A program made the position numbers and the translations under genes. Below, piece by piece: positions 52,953 to 62,086 of a stretch of 64,000 nucleotides of DNA. This stretch comes from Thermoanaerobaculia bacterium. Its GTDB lineage: Bacteria > Acidobacteriota > Thermoanaerobaculia > Multivoradales > J023. Every line of letters begins with the position of its first letter. Within the stretch, counting starts at the first letter, position 1. Under the pieces are notes generated by a model, which was not told where the DNA came from, did not search any database, and was given only the letters and a program-made list of their open reading frames with translations. Location of the stretch: NCBI GenBank assembly GCA_030431255.1, contig JAUIJL010000022.1, forward strand, positions 62,001-126,000, written 5' to 3'.

Positions 52953-55336
52953 AGCACGTCCAAGTTGGCGTATTTGGCGATCAGCTTGCGACGACCCACG
53001 CTGTCGAAGTACACGATGAGCTTGGCGGAGTCGCCCTTGCCTTCGATTTGAAGCACCTTGCCGATGCCCAATTTGGCGTGACGGACACGGGCTCCTTTAC
53101 GCAGGGGACCACCCTTCGGGGTTTCCGGCATGAACGGCAGCTTGAGGTTCTTCGGTCCCTCGGAGGCCGCCACTTCTTCGGGGGACAAGCCCTTGGTGGC
53201 GTCCTTCTTGCCGAAGAACGACAAGACATCTTTGGCAGACGTTGAGCTGCCCGACGACGAGCCACCGCCATAATTGGAGCCGCCATAATCGGAGCCGCCG
53301 TAGCTGGAGCCGCCGCCGTAGCCGGACCGGGAGCCGTAACCCCGAGCACCGCCTCGGCCGTAGCCGGATGCCGACGCGAAGAGCTCCGGGCTTTGCTCGA
53401 CCACCATTTGATCGGCGGGCACCTCCGCCAAAAATCGCGACTCGTTCTGATCCTGATAGGTCCCGGCCACCCGTCGGCGTCTGCAAGTGGTGAGGAAAAG
53501 TCGTTGCTTGGCCCGGGTCATGCCCACGTAGAGCAACCTCCGCTCCTCCTCTAAATCGTCGGGGTTGGATTGGGAGTTGAAGTGGGGCAGCAGCCCTTCT
53601 TCCAGGCCGGTCAGCACCACGGCCCCGTATTCCAAGCCCTTGGCGGCGTGCAGGGTCATGATCGACACTCCGCCCGCTCCCAGGCCGTCGGTGTCGCTGG
53701 TCAAGGCCACGTGGTCGAGGAACGCCGACAACACGTCCTCGACATCGGAGGCGTAGGCATTCTTCTCCGTGAATTCCTGGGCCGACGACAACAGCTCTTG
53801 GATGTTTTCGACCCGTGCTTGATCGTCTTCGTTGCGGCTCGTGTCGTATTGGTCCAAATAGGCCGTGGAGTCGAGGATCTGGCGCAACACAGCGGGCAAG
53901 GGCAGGTCCTCCGCCAGCTGCCGCAGGTCAGCGATCAAATCGCGGAACCGTCGCAGGGCGTTGGCGCTGCGAGCCGGGAACGCCTCGCCGATGAAAGCGT
54001 CATTCTGCAAGGCCTGCCATTGGCTGATGGACTGACGCTGGGCCAGCTCCCGAAGCTTGTTTTGGGTGGTTTTGCCGATTCCGCGGGTCGGACGGTTGAG
54101 CACCCGCTCGAAGGAAAGCTGGTCGTCGGGATTGCGCATCAGGCGCAGATAGGCCACCAGATCTTTGATTTCCGCTCGCTCGTAAAAGCGCACGCCCGCA
54201 ACCAAGGTGTAGGGAATGGTTCGACGCAAGAACGCATCTTCAAGCGCGCGGGTCTGAGCGTTGGTGCGCACCAAAACCGCCATCTCACCGAAACCGAGCT
54301 CGCTTTCGAGCCCTTTGAGGGTGTTGGCCACCCAGCGAGCCTCGTCCTGCTCGTCCCGCGCCCGATAGAGCAGCAGTTTCTCGCCGTCGCCGGAGTCGGT
54401 CCAGAGGGTTTTGCCGCGGCGCATTTCGTTGTTGGCCACCACCGCGCCGGAGGCGTCGAGAATCCGTTGGGTGGAGCGGTAATTCTGCTCCAGCTTGCGC
54501 ACCACAGCGCCTTCGAAAGTCCGTTCGAAGCCGAGGATGTTGCCCAGCTCGGCGCCACGCCAACGGTAGATGCCTTGGTCCTCGTCACCCACCGCGGTGA
54601 GCTGGGCGTGAGGGCCGCAAAGCTCCTCGATCATCGACAGTTGGGCGTGGTTGGTGTCCTGAAACTCGTCCACCAGGAGATAGCGATATTTGTTGTGCAG
54701 CCGACGGCGGATGCCCTCTTGCCCCCGCAGGAGCTCCACGGTCAGGCGGATCATGTCGTCGAAATCCACCGCCCCGGCTTCCCGCAGGGCCGCTTGGTAG
54801 TGCTGGTACACCTTGGCCACCCGCTTGCTGAAGAAGTCGTCGGCCTCGCGGTCGTATTTTGCCGGGCTGAGCAGCTGGTTTTTGGCGCCGCTGATCGCCC
54901 CGAGCACCGCCTGGGGACGGAAGGAATCCTCGGGCACCCCCGACGACTTCATCGCCCGCTTGAGCAGGGTCAGCTGGTCGGAGGTGTCGAGGATGGCGAA
55001 ATCCCGCGGCAGCCCGACTTTGGCGCCGTAGATCCTCAGCAGGCGCAAAGCAAAGCGATGAAAGGTGCCGACGAAGGCCCGCAGGGGATAGATGCCGATC
55101 AGCTCTTCAATGCGCGAGCGCATCTCCGCCGCGGCTTTGTTGGTGAAGGTCACCGCCGCGATGTGCTCGGGATAGACCCCCTTTTCCTGCACCAGCCAGG
55201 CCACCCGATAGGTGATCACCCTCGTTTTGCCCGAGCCGGCTCCGGCGAGCACCAATTGGGGCCCGCGTCCTTCGTGGGTCGCGGCCTCGAGCTGTTCTGG
55301 ATTGAGGGTGGCGGGGAAATCGATCGCCGACGGCAT
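52949..55336 (-). CDS. pcrA: UvrD/PcrA-type DNA helicase
   Basis: 795 residues from ATG 55336. Superfamily 1 motifs: Walker A AGAGSGKT (31-38), TFHRFALRLLR, VDEFQDTN, GDEDQGIYRWRGA, QNYRST, TLHAAKGLEY and LLYVGMTRAK. It unwinds DNA 3'-5' in repair and replication. The C-terminal domain (KGARVRHAKLGIGKVLQIEG) is the Tudor-like module of PcrA. Before it, residues about 658-702 are an unusual Gly/Ser/Tyr tract with repeated SxYGG units. The ATG lies 2 nt after the glmS stop, so the helicase is coupled to glmS. Confidence 0.95.
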   Translation of the reverse strand: MPSAIDFPATLNPEQLEAATHEGRGPQLVLAGAGSGKTRVITYRVAWLVQEKGVYPEHIAAVTFTNKAAAEMRSRIEELIGIYPLRAFVGTFHRFALRLLRIYGAKVGLPRDFAILDTSDQLTLLKRAMKSSGVPEDSFRPQAVLGAISGAKNQLLSPAKYDREADDFFSKRVAKVYQHYQAALREAGAVDFDDMIRLTVELLRGQEGIRRRLHNKYRYLLVDEFQDTNHAQLSMIEELCGPHAQLTAVGDEDQGIYRWRGAELGNILGFERTFEGAVVRKLEQNYRSTQRILDASGAVVANNEMRRGKTLWTDSGDGEKLLLYRARDEQDEARWVANTLKGLESELGFGEMAVLVRTNAQTRALEDAFLRRTIPYTLVAGVRFYERAEIKDLVAYLRLMRNPDDQLSFERVLNRPTRGIGKTTQNKLRELAQRQSISQWQALQNDAFIGEAFPARSANALRRFRDLIADLRQLAEDLPLPAVLRQILDSTAYLDQYDTSRNEDDQARVENIQELLSSAQEFTEKNAYASDVEDVLSAFLDHVALTSDTDGLGAGGVSIMTLHAAKGLEYGAVVLTGLEEGLLPHFNSQSNPDDLEEERRLLYVGMTRAKQRLFLTTCRRRRVAGTYQDQNESRFLAEVPADQMVVEQSPELFASASGYGRGGARGYGSRSGYGGGSSYGGSDYGGSNYGGGSSSGSSTSAKDVLSFFGKKDATKGLSPEEVAASEGPKNLKLPFMPETPKGGPLRKGARVRHAKLGIGKVLQIEGKGDSAKLIVYFDSVGRRKLIAKYANLDVL

Positions 55337-55338
55337 GT

Positions 55339-57165
55339 TTACTCCACAGTGACGCTCTTGGCCAGATTTCGAGGCTGATCCACGTCGCAACCCAACCGCA
55401 CACCGATGTAATAGGCCAGGAGCTGCAAGGGAATGACGTTGACCACGGGCTGCAGGATGGCCGACAGGCGGGGCACGCGGATGATTTCATCGGCGAATTC
55501 CGACATCTCGCCCGGATCCCGATCGGTCACCGCGATCACTCGGCCGTCCCGGGCTTTCACCTGCTGCATGTTGCTCTGGACTTTCTCCGCCACCTTGTCG
55601 CCGGTGGCGATGGCGACCGTCGGCAGATCCTCGTCGATCAACGCGATGGGCCCGTGCTTCATCTCGCCTGCGGGATAACCCTCGGCGTGGATGTAGGAGA
55701 TCTCCTTGAGCTTGAGGGCCCCCTCGAGGGCGATCGGATAATTGATGCTGCGGCCGAGATAGAGGAAATCCTGGGCCCGGTGATAACGCTTGGCGATGGC
55801 CTTGACCTGGGCTTCGGTCTCCAAAGCCTCGGCCACCGCTTGGGGCAGGTGAGCCAGCTCCGAGAGGCGCGACGGATCGAGCTCGATGCCGCGGACTTGG
55901 CAGAGGTAGAGGGCCAGGAGGTAGAGGGCTTCGAGCTGGGTGGTGAAGGCCTTGGTGGACGCCACACCGATTTCGGGCCCGGCATGGGTGTAGATCACCC
56001 CGTCGCTGATGCGGGTCGCTTGGCTGCCGACCACGTTGCAGACCGCCAAAAGATGCCCGCCTCGCTCCCGGGCCGCTTCCATGGCGGCCAAGGTGTCGGC
56101 CGTTTCGCCGCTCTGGGAAATGCCCACCGCCAGCACCCGATTATCGACGATCGGATCTCGGTAGCGATATTCCGATCCGTAGTCCACGGCCACCGGAATT
56201 CTGGCCAGAGCCTCGATCATGAATTTGCCCACCAGGGCGGAATGCCAGGAGGTGCCGCAGGCCAAGAGGTGGATGCGCTCGATCTTGCGCAGGGTGGCTT
56301 CGTCGAGATCGATGGCGTCGAGGATCACCTTGCCGGATTCGAAATCCACCCGACCCGCCAGGGTGTCTTGCAGCGCCTGGGGTTGCTCATGGATCTCCTT
56401 GAGCATGAAGTGCTTGTAACCGCCTTTTTCGATCTGCACCGGATCCCAGTGAAGGCGTTGGACTTTGCGCTCGACCTCGTTGCCGTCACCGTCCCAAATC
56501 TTGTAGCCGTCGGTGCGTAGAAGGGCCGTGTCACCGTTCTCCAAGAAGATCACGTCTTGGGTGTAGCTCAGCAACGCCGCCGGATCCGACGCCAAAAACA
56601 TCTCGTCTTGGCCGACGCCGATCAATAGGGGCGGGCCCTGACGCCCCATGGCGATTTCCCGCTGCCCGGAGGCGGTGCTGACCGCCGCGAACGCGTACAT
56701 GCCGTCGAGCTCGACACAAGTGGCCTGCAAGGCAGCGATCAAATCCTCGCCGCTACCCAGGTGATCGGCGATCAAATTGGCCACCACCTCGGTGTCCGTA
56801 TCCGAGGAGAAGGTGAAGCCCTTTTCCGTCAGCTTGTGTTTCAGCGGCAGAAAATTCTCGATGATTCCGTTGTGGATCAACGCCACCTTGCCGGTGGAGT
56901 CGATCATCGGGTGGGCATTGCGCTCCGACGGTGGGCCGTGAGTGGCCCAGCGGGTATGCCCGAGGCCGAAGCTGCCGGCCGCGCTGTGTCCATTCAGCTT
57001 CTCTTTGAGATTGCCCAGCTTGCCCTCGGCCTTGACCGTTTCCAGCTGGTCGCCGACGACCACGATGCCGGCGGAGTCGTAACCCCGATATTCAAGACGC
57101 TGCAAGCCGTCGATCAAGAAGGGGACGACGTCTCGGTGTCCCACATAACCCACGATGCCACACAT
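55339..57165 (-). CDS. glmS: glutamine-fructose-6-phosphate aminotransferase (isomerizing)
   Basis: 608 residues, normal length. The nucleophile is Cys2 in MCGIVGYVG; glutaminase motifs LEYRGYDSAG and HTRWATHG are present. The isomerase half has GTSWHSALVGKFMIE, ISQSGETADT and the C-terminal LAKSVTVE. It makes glucosamine 6-phosphate for peptidoglycan and LPS. It lies 18 nt after glmU, giving the complete UDP-GlcNAc branch except glmM. No glmS ribozyme fits in the short gap. Confidence 0.97.
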   Translation of the reverse strand: MCGIVGYVGHRDVVPFLIDGLQRLEYRGYDSAGIVVVGDQLETVKAEGKLGNLKEKLNGHSAAGSFGLGHTRWATHGPPSERNAHPMIDSTGKVALIHNGIIENFLPLKHKLTEKGFTFSSDTDTEVVANLIADHLGSGEDLIAALQATCVELDGMYAFAAVSTASGQREIAMGRQGPPLLIGVGQDEMFLASDPAALLSYTQDVIFLENGDTALLRTDGYKIWDGDGNEVERKVQRLHWDPVQIEKGGYKHFMLKEIHEQPQALQDTLAGRVDFESGKVILDAIDLDEATLRKIERIHLLACGTSWHSALVGKFMIEALARIPVAVDYGSEYRYRDPIVDNRVLAVGISQSGETADTLAAMEAARERGGHLLAVCNVVGSQATRISDGVIYTHAGPEIGVASTKAFTTQLEALYLLALYLCQVRGIELDPSRLSELAHLPQAVAEALETEAQVKAIAKRYHRAQDFLYLGRSINYPIALEGALKLKEISYIHAEGYPAGEMKHGPIALIDEDLPTVAIATGDKVAEKVQSNMQQVKARDGRVIAVTDRDPGEMSEFADEIIRVPRLSAILQPVVNVIPLQLLAYYIGVRLGCDVDQPRNLAKSVTVE

Positions 57166-57183
57166 TGGCTTCTCCCTGATGCT

Positions 57184-58638
57184 CTAATCTTTTTTGGAAC
57201 CGTCGGCCTTGGGACCTCGGGTTTTGCGACCTTGGGCGCGGGTCTTCTTATGCTCTGCCCAGCCAGGGATATTCCGCTGACGGGCCCGGCCGACACCGAG
57301 GGCGCCATCGGGCACATCGTCGGTGATCACGGATCCAGCGGCGGTCGTCGCCTCGTCTCCCACCCGCACCGGGGCGATCAACATGGTGTCGCTGCCGACG
57401 AAAGACCGCTTTCCGATTTCGGTTCGGTGCTTGTTGACCCCATCGTAATTGCAGGTCACGACACCGGCGCCGATATTCGAATCCTCGCCGACATCGGCAT
57501 CTCCCACATAGGCGAGGTGGTTGGCTTTCGCGCTCTGGCCGAGCCGAGCATTTTTGATTTCCACGAAGTTGCCCACGCGAGCACCGGTCTGCAAGAGCGA
57601 TGCCGGGCGAAGCCGAGCGAAGGGTCCGACGTTGCAGTCCGTCTCCACCTCGGCCTGATCGAGAATGCTGTAGGGATGCAGCTGCACCGAGTCGGCAACC
57701 TGGGAGTCCCGGACCCAACACCCTTGGTGGATCACGCAATCTTCCCCCACCTGGGTGTGTCCAAAAAGCGACACCCCACCGTGGATCACCGTATCGGCAC
57801 CGATACGCACGGAGGGCTCAATAGAAGTGGTGGCGGGGTCGAGCAAAGTCACCCCATCCGCCATCAAAGACTCGTGGTGGCGTTCGATCAACACCCGATG
57901 GACCTTGGCCAGGTCTCGGCGATCATTGATGCCCAATGCTTCGTCGGCGTCTTCGAGCCGTACCACCTCCACGCCCCCGCTCTCGGCAGAGGCAGCGGCC
58001 GAGCCGAGGGCATCGGTTAGGTAGAGCTCGCCTTGGGCATTGTCGGTCGAAAGCTGCCTGAGGTAGTCGAAGACCGATGGCGCGGGCATGGCGTATAGGC
58101 CGGCGTTGATCAATCGGATCTCGAGCTGCTCTGGACTGGCATCCGCGGCTTCGACGATCCGCTCCAGTCGATGGCCGTCCGCCAAGACCCGGCCGAGGCG
58201 ACCGGGCTCATCGAGCTCGGCGGCGGCCATTGCACCCCAGCCCCGCTCGGCGGCCTCGGCCAACCCGTTCAAAGTGGAAGCTCGCACCCCGGGAACGTCA
58301 CCGTTGAGCACCAAGAGCGTGACCTCCTCGGTGGTGCCGGCTTCGCCGACCAGATGGGGCTCAGCTTGGGCCAGGGCGTGGCCGGTGCCGAGCTGTTGCT
58401 CCTGGGTTACCCAGACGATGTCGTCCTGGTCGGCAAAGGCTGCCTTCAAAAGCTCGCTTTGGTGCCCCACCACCACCAAGCAGCGCTCGCACCCAGCCTC
58501 TCGCGCCGCGTTGATCACCCAGTGGAGCATGGGTCTCCCGGCGACCTCGAAGAGGGGCTTGGGGTATTTCGATCGCATGCGGGTGCCTTTTCCGGCAGCC
58601 AGCACCACCGCGACCCGCCGTTTGGAAGACTGGCTCAT
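57184..58638 (-). CDS. glmU: bifunctional GlmU (uridyltransferase / acetyltransferase)
   Basis: 484 residues from ATG 58638, which has AGGAG upstream. N-terminal pyrophosphorylase: VVLAAGKGTRMRSKYPKPL and QEQQLGTGHA, then LNGDVPGVR. C-terminal left-handed beta-helix: hexapeptide repeats (ADTVIHGGVSLFGHTQVGED), FVEIKNARLG, and GAGVVTCNYDGVNKH. It makes UDP-GlcNAc. The extreme C-terminus is a basic tail (KKTRAQGRKTRGPKADGSKK). It sits 14 nt downstream of yvcK. Confidence 0.96.
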   Translation of the reverse strand: MSQSSKRRVAVVLAAGKGTRMRSKYPKPLFEVAGRPMLHWVINAAREAGCERCLVVVGHQSELLKAAFADQDDIVWVTQEQQLGTGHALAQAEPHLVGEAGTTEEVTLLVLNGDVPGVRASTLNGLAEAAERGWGAMAAAELDEPGRLGRVLADGHRLERIVEAADASPEQLEIRLINAGLYAMPAPSVFDYLRQLSTDNAQGELYLTDALGSAAASAESGGVEVVRLEDADEALGINDRRDLAKVHRVLIERHHESLMADGVTLLDPATTSIEPSVRIGADTVIHGGVSLFGHTQVGEDCVIHQGCWVRDSQVADSVQLHPYSILDQAEVETDCNVGPFARLRPASLLQTGARVGNFVEIKNARLGQSAKANHLAYVGDADVGEDSNIGAGVVTCNYDGVNKHRTEIGKRSFVGSDTMLIAPVRVGDEATTAAGSVITDDVPDGALGVGRARQRNIPGWAEHKKTRAQGRKTRGPKADGSKKD

Positions 58639-58652
58639 CGGCTCTCCTATCT

Positions 58653-59651
58653 TCAATCGCCGACACGCGGCTCGTGGGCCAACCCCAGCACGGCTCGCCC
58701 CAATTTCAAAGGATCGTGTCGAATCAGGTCCTGATCGCCCAAGAGCAAGTCTTCTTCGATCACCTCGACCCCTAGTGTACGAAGAATTTCCGGGTCCGAC
58801 TCGATCCAGTGGGAACCGGTATCGGAATAGCGTTGCAACAGGCGGCCCTCCGGCCTGGAGCGATCCACCAAGACGATGTCCACCAGCTCGGGGTCTACAT
58901 GCTTTTGAACCGCTTGCAAGTGATCGACCGCGGATAGGTGGTCCGTTTCTCCCGGCTGGGTCATCAAATTCATGACCAGAACCACCCGCGCACCACTTCG
59001 CCGCACGGCATTGCGAATGCCGGGGATCAAGAGGTTCGGCAAGATCGAGGTGTACAAGGAGCCCGGCCCCAGCACCACCAAATCGGCGGTTTCCAAAGCA
59101 TCCACTGCCGGAGAAAAGGCGGGGGCCGAAGCCGGCTCCAGGTGGAGCGACTCCATGGGCTCACCGGATCGGCCGACAGCGGACTCTCCTTCGTAGACTC
59201 GACCGGACCGACCCGCACCGCGCAAACGCACATCCTGAAGGGTGGCCGGCAGGATTCTGCCGCGCACCGAGAGAATCTGCTCCGCCGTCAAGATGGCTTG
59301 GTAGAAATCACCAGTGACACCGGTCAACGCGGTCAGGAATAGGTTGCCGAACGAGTGCCCGGAAAGCCCCTTGCCGTTGGGAAATCGATATTGGAACAAC
59401 CTGGAGAGCAGGGCTTCATCGTCCGCCAGAGCGACGATGCAATTGCGGATATCTCCCGGGGGTAAGACCCCCAGCTCCCGCCGCAATCGCCCGGACGACC
59501 CGCCGTCGTCGGCCACGGTGACCACCGCCGTCAGCTGCTCCGCACGCTCGACGAGATGTTTCAATCCGCGCAGCAACACCGCTAGACCGGAGCCGCCACC
59601 GATGACGACCACCGAGGTCTCGCGATCGGGATGACCTTTGAGCCTTGCCAT
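58653..59651 (-). CDS. yvcK: YvcK-type gluconeogenesis factor (CofD-like)
   Basis: 332 residues. VVIGGGSGLAVLLRGLK, TVADDGGSSGRLRRE, PPGDIRNC and FSPAVDALETADLVVLGPGS match the YvcK/CofD family. In other bacteria YvcK binds UDP-GlcNAc and tunes GlmS activity and cell shape when carbon is gluconeogenic; its place next to glmU and glmS fits that. ATG 59651 is chosen; a TTG 12 codons upstream (59687) is possible. Position at the operon head suggests it is translated first. Confidence 0.93.
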   Translation of the reverse strand: MARLKGHPDRETSVVVIGGGSGLAVLLRGLKHLVERAEQLTAVVTVADDGGSSGRLRRELGVLPPGDIRNCIVALADDEALLSRLFQYRFPNGKGLSGHSFGNLFLTALTGVTGDFYQAILTAEQILSVRGRILPATLQDVRLRGAGRSGRVYEGESAVGRSGEPMESLHLEPASAPAFSPAVDALETADLVVLGPGSLYTSILPNLLIPGIRNAVRRSGARVVLVMNLMTQPGETDHLSAVDHLQAVQKHVDPELVDIVLVDRSRPEGRLLQRYSDTGSHWIESDPEILRTLGVEVIEEDLLLGDQDLIRHDPLKLGRAVLGLAHEPRVGD

Positions 59652-59804
59652 AGGATTCGACCGCTCCGGTGGATGAGTAACGGCCAAGCGGCCCGCTCTA
59701 CACGGCCATAATGCAGGGTCGGCCTTTGGCCAGACCGCGGAGCCTTGGGCCGTAGAGCTTCAGGAAGCGCGGGCGCCTCGACGCCCGATCCAACGGAGCC
59801 GGCC

Positions 59805-60353
59805 TCAGGAAATCGGCGATCCCGCAGCGGATGGGTCGGCGGCCGGCGATGCGCCGGCCGACGATCCGGCGGAGGAGGAGCTTGACCCGGACTGCGGAGG
59901 ATTGATCAAGGCGGTGAACCCTTCTTGACCGCGCAGACTTTGGAAATCCGGGTCGTGGAAAGCGTGAACCCGGTTCTTCGGCTCCGACTTAATCGCCTTC
60001 TCAAGCAGCAACAGGGCCTTTTCTCCTTTGCCGGCGAGCGCTTCGATGGAAGCCTTGAGGTAGACGAATTTCTCATCATCGGAGCCGTCTTGCTCGCACA
60101 GCCTCATCGCTTCGTCCAATTGGCCGTCGTTCTTCTTGAGCACTGCGGCCAAGAACAGGTCCTCGACGCTTTCGTCCTGGCTCAAGTGGCTGCGGCACAT
60201 GGCAAGAAATTGACGCGCCCGGTCTCGCAGGTGGCGACCGTCGGTTTCCGCGATCACTTTTTCGAAGCGTTCGGCGGCGGAGTTGAGATCTTTCTCGCCC
60301 AAGAGCTTCATGCCCTCGGCAAAGTCTTCAAGGCTGGTATCGGTCTCGGACAT
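59805..60353 (-). CDS. TPR-containing protein of the mgl operon
   Basis: 182 residues, helical, with TPR-like pairs (SLEDFAEGMKLLGEKDLNSA, AVLKKNDGQLDEAMRLCEQ, EKALLLLEKAIKSEP) and a Ser/Ala/Pro-rich tail (SSSSSAGSSAGASPAADPSA). It probably binds a partner protein, perhaps MglA. ATG 60353 has AGAGGTGA upstream, a site that overlaps the mglA stop; a GTG at 60365 (GTGA overlap) is an alternative. Confidence 0.75.
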   Translation of the reverse strand: MSETDTSLEDFAEGMKLLGEKDLNSAAERFEKVIAETDGRHLRDRARQFLAMCRSHLSQDESVEDLFLAAVLKKNDGQLDEAMRLCEQDGSDDEKFVYLKASIEALAGKGEKALLLLEKAIKSEPKNRVHAFHDPDFQSLRGQEGFTALINPPQSGSSSSSAGSSAGASPAADPSAAGSPIS

Positions 60354-60361
60354 GCTGAATA

Positions 60362-60946
60362 TCACCTCTTGCGCAGCTCGACGAGAATCTGCTTGGCCAC
60401 GGATTTCAGAGTGTCGAATACTCCGTTTCCTTGCGGGGCCACCGCCTCGAAAGTCGGCTCGCGTTTGTAATTGAGAACGCGATAAAGCTCGTCGACCGGC
60501 ATGGCGTTGGGAAGGTCTCGTTTGTTGAATTGCAGCGCATAGGGCAGCGACTTCAGGTCGAGACCGTGTTGTTTTAAGTTCGTTTCCAAGTTGCGGATCG
60601 ACTCAATATTCGATTCCATCCGCTCTTCTTGGCTATCGGCGACGAAAATCACCCCGTCCGCGCCTTTGAGGATCAATTTTCGGCTGGCATCGTAAAACAC
60701 CTGGCCGGGCACGGTGTAGAGGTGAAAACGCGTCGTAAAACCTCGGATCGTTCCCAGATCCAAAGGCAAGAAATCGAAGAAAAGGGTGCGGTCCGTTTCC
60801 GTGGCCAGGGAAATCATCTTGCCCTTGGCGTCAGGAGACGTCTTGCTGTAAATGTACTGCAGATTCGTCGTTTTGCCGCCGAGCCCGGGGCCGTAATAGA
60901 CGATCTTACAGTTGATTTCCTTAGCCGCGTAATTGATGAACGTCAT
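60362..60946 (-). CDS. mglA: MglA small Ras-like GTPase
   Basis: 194 residues: P-loop GPGLGGKT (19-26), the FDFLPLDLG segment, [14 protein letters not shown] containing the switch II residues, and NKRDLP. MglA controls cell polarity, and motility in gliding bacteria; its activity is turned off by MglB. It is 12 nt downstream of mglB and leads into the TPR gene. Confidence 0.95.
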   Translation of the reverse strand: MTFINYAAKEINCKIVYYGPGLGGKTTNLQYIYSKTSPDAKGKMISLATETDRTLFFDFLPLDLGTIRGFTTRFHLYTVPGQVFYDASRKLILKGADGVIFVADSQEERMESNIESIRNLETNLKQHGLDLKSLPYALQFNKRDLPNAMPVDELYRVLNYKREPTFEAVAPQGNGVFDTLKSVAKQILVELRKR

Positions 60947-60958
60947 AGCGAGTGCCGA

Positions 60959-61453
60959 TTAATCGCTGAAAAGGGCGTCGATATCGTCGTCGGTGATTTC
61001 GGAGAACGGTGTTTGGTGGGGGCCTTCAACCGGTCCGGCGCTGGCTTTTTGAGCCATCTGCTCGAAGATCTGATCGAATTCCGCGGCCGCGCGCTTCACC
61101 CGCAGCCTTACCAAACCGAGCGAAGAACGCTCATCGAAAATCACCAACAGGATGGCCCGTTTGGCGACGATCGAGATGTGAATGTGGTCTCGCTCCCCCT
61201 CGTGGAAGAGCACTGAGAACTCCCGTTCTCCGATCAACTTCGCCAAGCTGTCCGTGGCGGCGACGTTGCCGGCGGTGAGTGAGGCCAACGACGTCGTGTC
61301 GAATTGGTCCACATCTCCATCGGCGGCCATCTGCTGACCGTTCTTGTCGATCAAAAACACGGCGCGGGCGTTTGAATCGTGGCGAAGGCGCTTGAGCACC
61401 TCCTCCAGCTGATGGATTTCTTCTTCGTACAGTACGAGATCCATAGATGCCAT
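60959..61453 (-). CDS. mglB: MglB-like roadblock/LC7 protein
   Basis: 164 residues, a Roadblock/LC7 fold: VLYEEEIHQLEEVLKRL, ARAVFLIDKNGQQMAADGDV, SLASLTAGNVAAT and a final helical tail. It is the GTPase-activating partner of MglA. ATG 61453 follows GAGGTAA; a second ATG at 61444 is possible. The mglB-mglA-TPR order suggests one polarity module. Confidence 0.9.
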   Translation of the reverse strand: MASMDLVLYEEEIHQLEEVLKRLRHDSNARAVFLIDKNGQQMAADGDVDQFDTTSLASLTAGNVAATDSLAKLIGEREFSVLFHEGERDHIHISIVAKRAILLVIFDERSSLGLVRLRVKRAAAEFDQIFEQMAQKASAGPVEGPHQTPFSEITDDDIDALFSD

Positions 61454-61549
61454 TAGGTTACCTCGTCGCGGGTAAGCCGAAGGTATAGCACAGCCGTTCC
61501 GGGCCGTCAAAACCTACGACCCCCGCCAAACCGGCGGAGGCTGGGGGCG

Positions 61550-62044
61550 TCAGCGGAAGAATCGCCAACCCGTCAATATGTCCGCTTCCTTCAAGATCAA
61601 TTGATTGTTGCTCAGGCGGTGGCTCAGGGGTACCGGACGACAGCCGCCTGTCCCCGTGTTGACCTCGGTTAACCGCGAGGCGGTATCGCATTTGTTGTTT
61701 ACCATCCAATCGCCTTCGTGACGGAACCCACGCTTGCGCTTGTAGTCGGTTTCAGAAGCATCAAAAGCCACCTGGATGGTACCGTCTTTGTCGCGGCCGA
61801 CAAAGAACTTGACCTCTTGGTTCCCCGCGTTCAAGAAGCGGTAGTACCGTACTTGCCGTGCTTCGAGGTCCGAGATCTCAATTCTAACCAGGCCGTCACG
61901 ATCCGGGGATACGCGCTCATAACGAGCGGCATGCCCCCCGGACAGCGCAAAATCGGCTGTTAGGATCAGACCCGTGGCGAGCACGATCAGGATTAGACCG
62001 TGGATCGGTCGAAAGCGTCTCATTCCTTTATCATTCTGAATCAT
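61550..62044 (-). CDS. DUF2318-like membrane-anchored protein with missing cysteines
   Basis: 164 residues: one N-terminal membrane helix (IHGLILIVLATGLILTADFA) and an extracytoplasmic domain. VRIEISDLEARQVRYYRFL, KDGTIQVAFDAS, RGFRHEGDWMVNNKC and GGCRPVPLSH follow the DUF2318 pattern, in which cysteines are thought to bind metal. The first pair (DACxxCY in the family) reads DASETDY here, and only single Cys remain at the later positions, so metal binding is probably lost or altered. It diverges from the GGDEF gene. Confidence 0.7.
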   Translation of the reverse strand: MIQNDKGMRRFRPIHGLILIVLATGLILTADFALSGGHAARYERVSPDRDGLVRIEISDLEARQVRYYRFLNAGNQEVKFFVGRDKDGTIQVAFDASETDYKRKRGFRHEGDWMVNNKCDTASRLTEVNTGTGGCRPVPLSHRLSNNQLILKEADILTGWRFFR

Positions 62045-62086
62045 TCAGCGGTCGGCATCAAGCTCTCGGACGTTTCGATTGGCGGT

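Noticed and set aside
53570..55378. 602-codon open frame antisense to the helicase gene
   Set aside because: The minus strand encodes all helicase motifs; the plus-strand frame has no recognisable domain.
57166..57183. Possible glmS ribozyme
   Set aside because: Only 18 nt separate glmU and glmS, far too short for that ribozyme.
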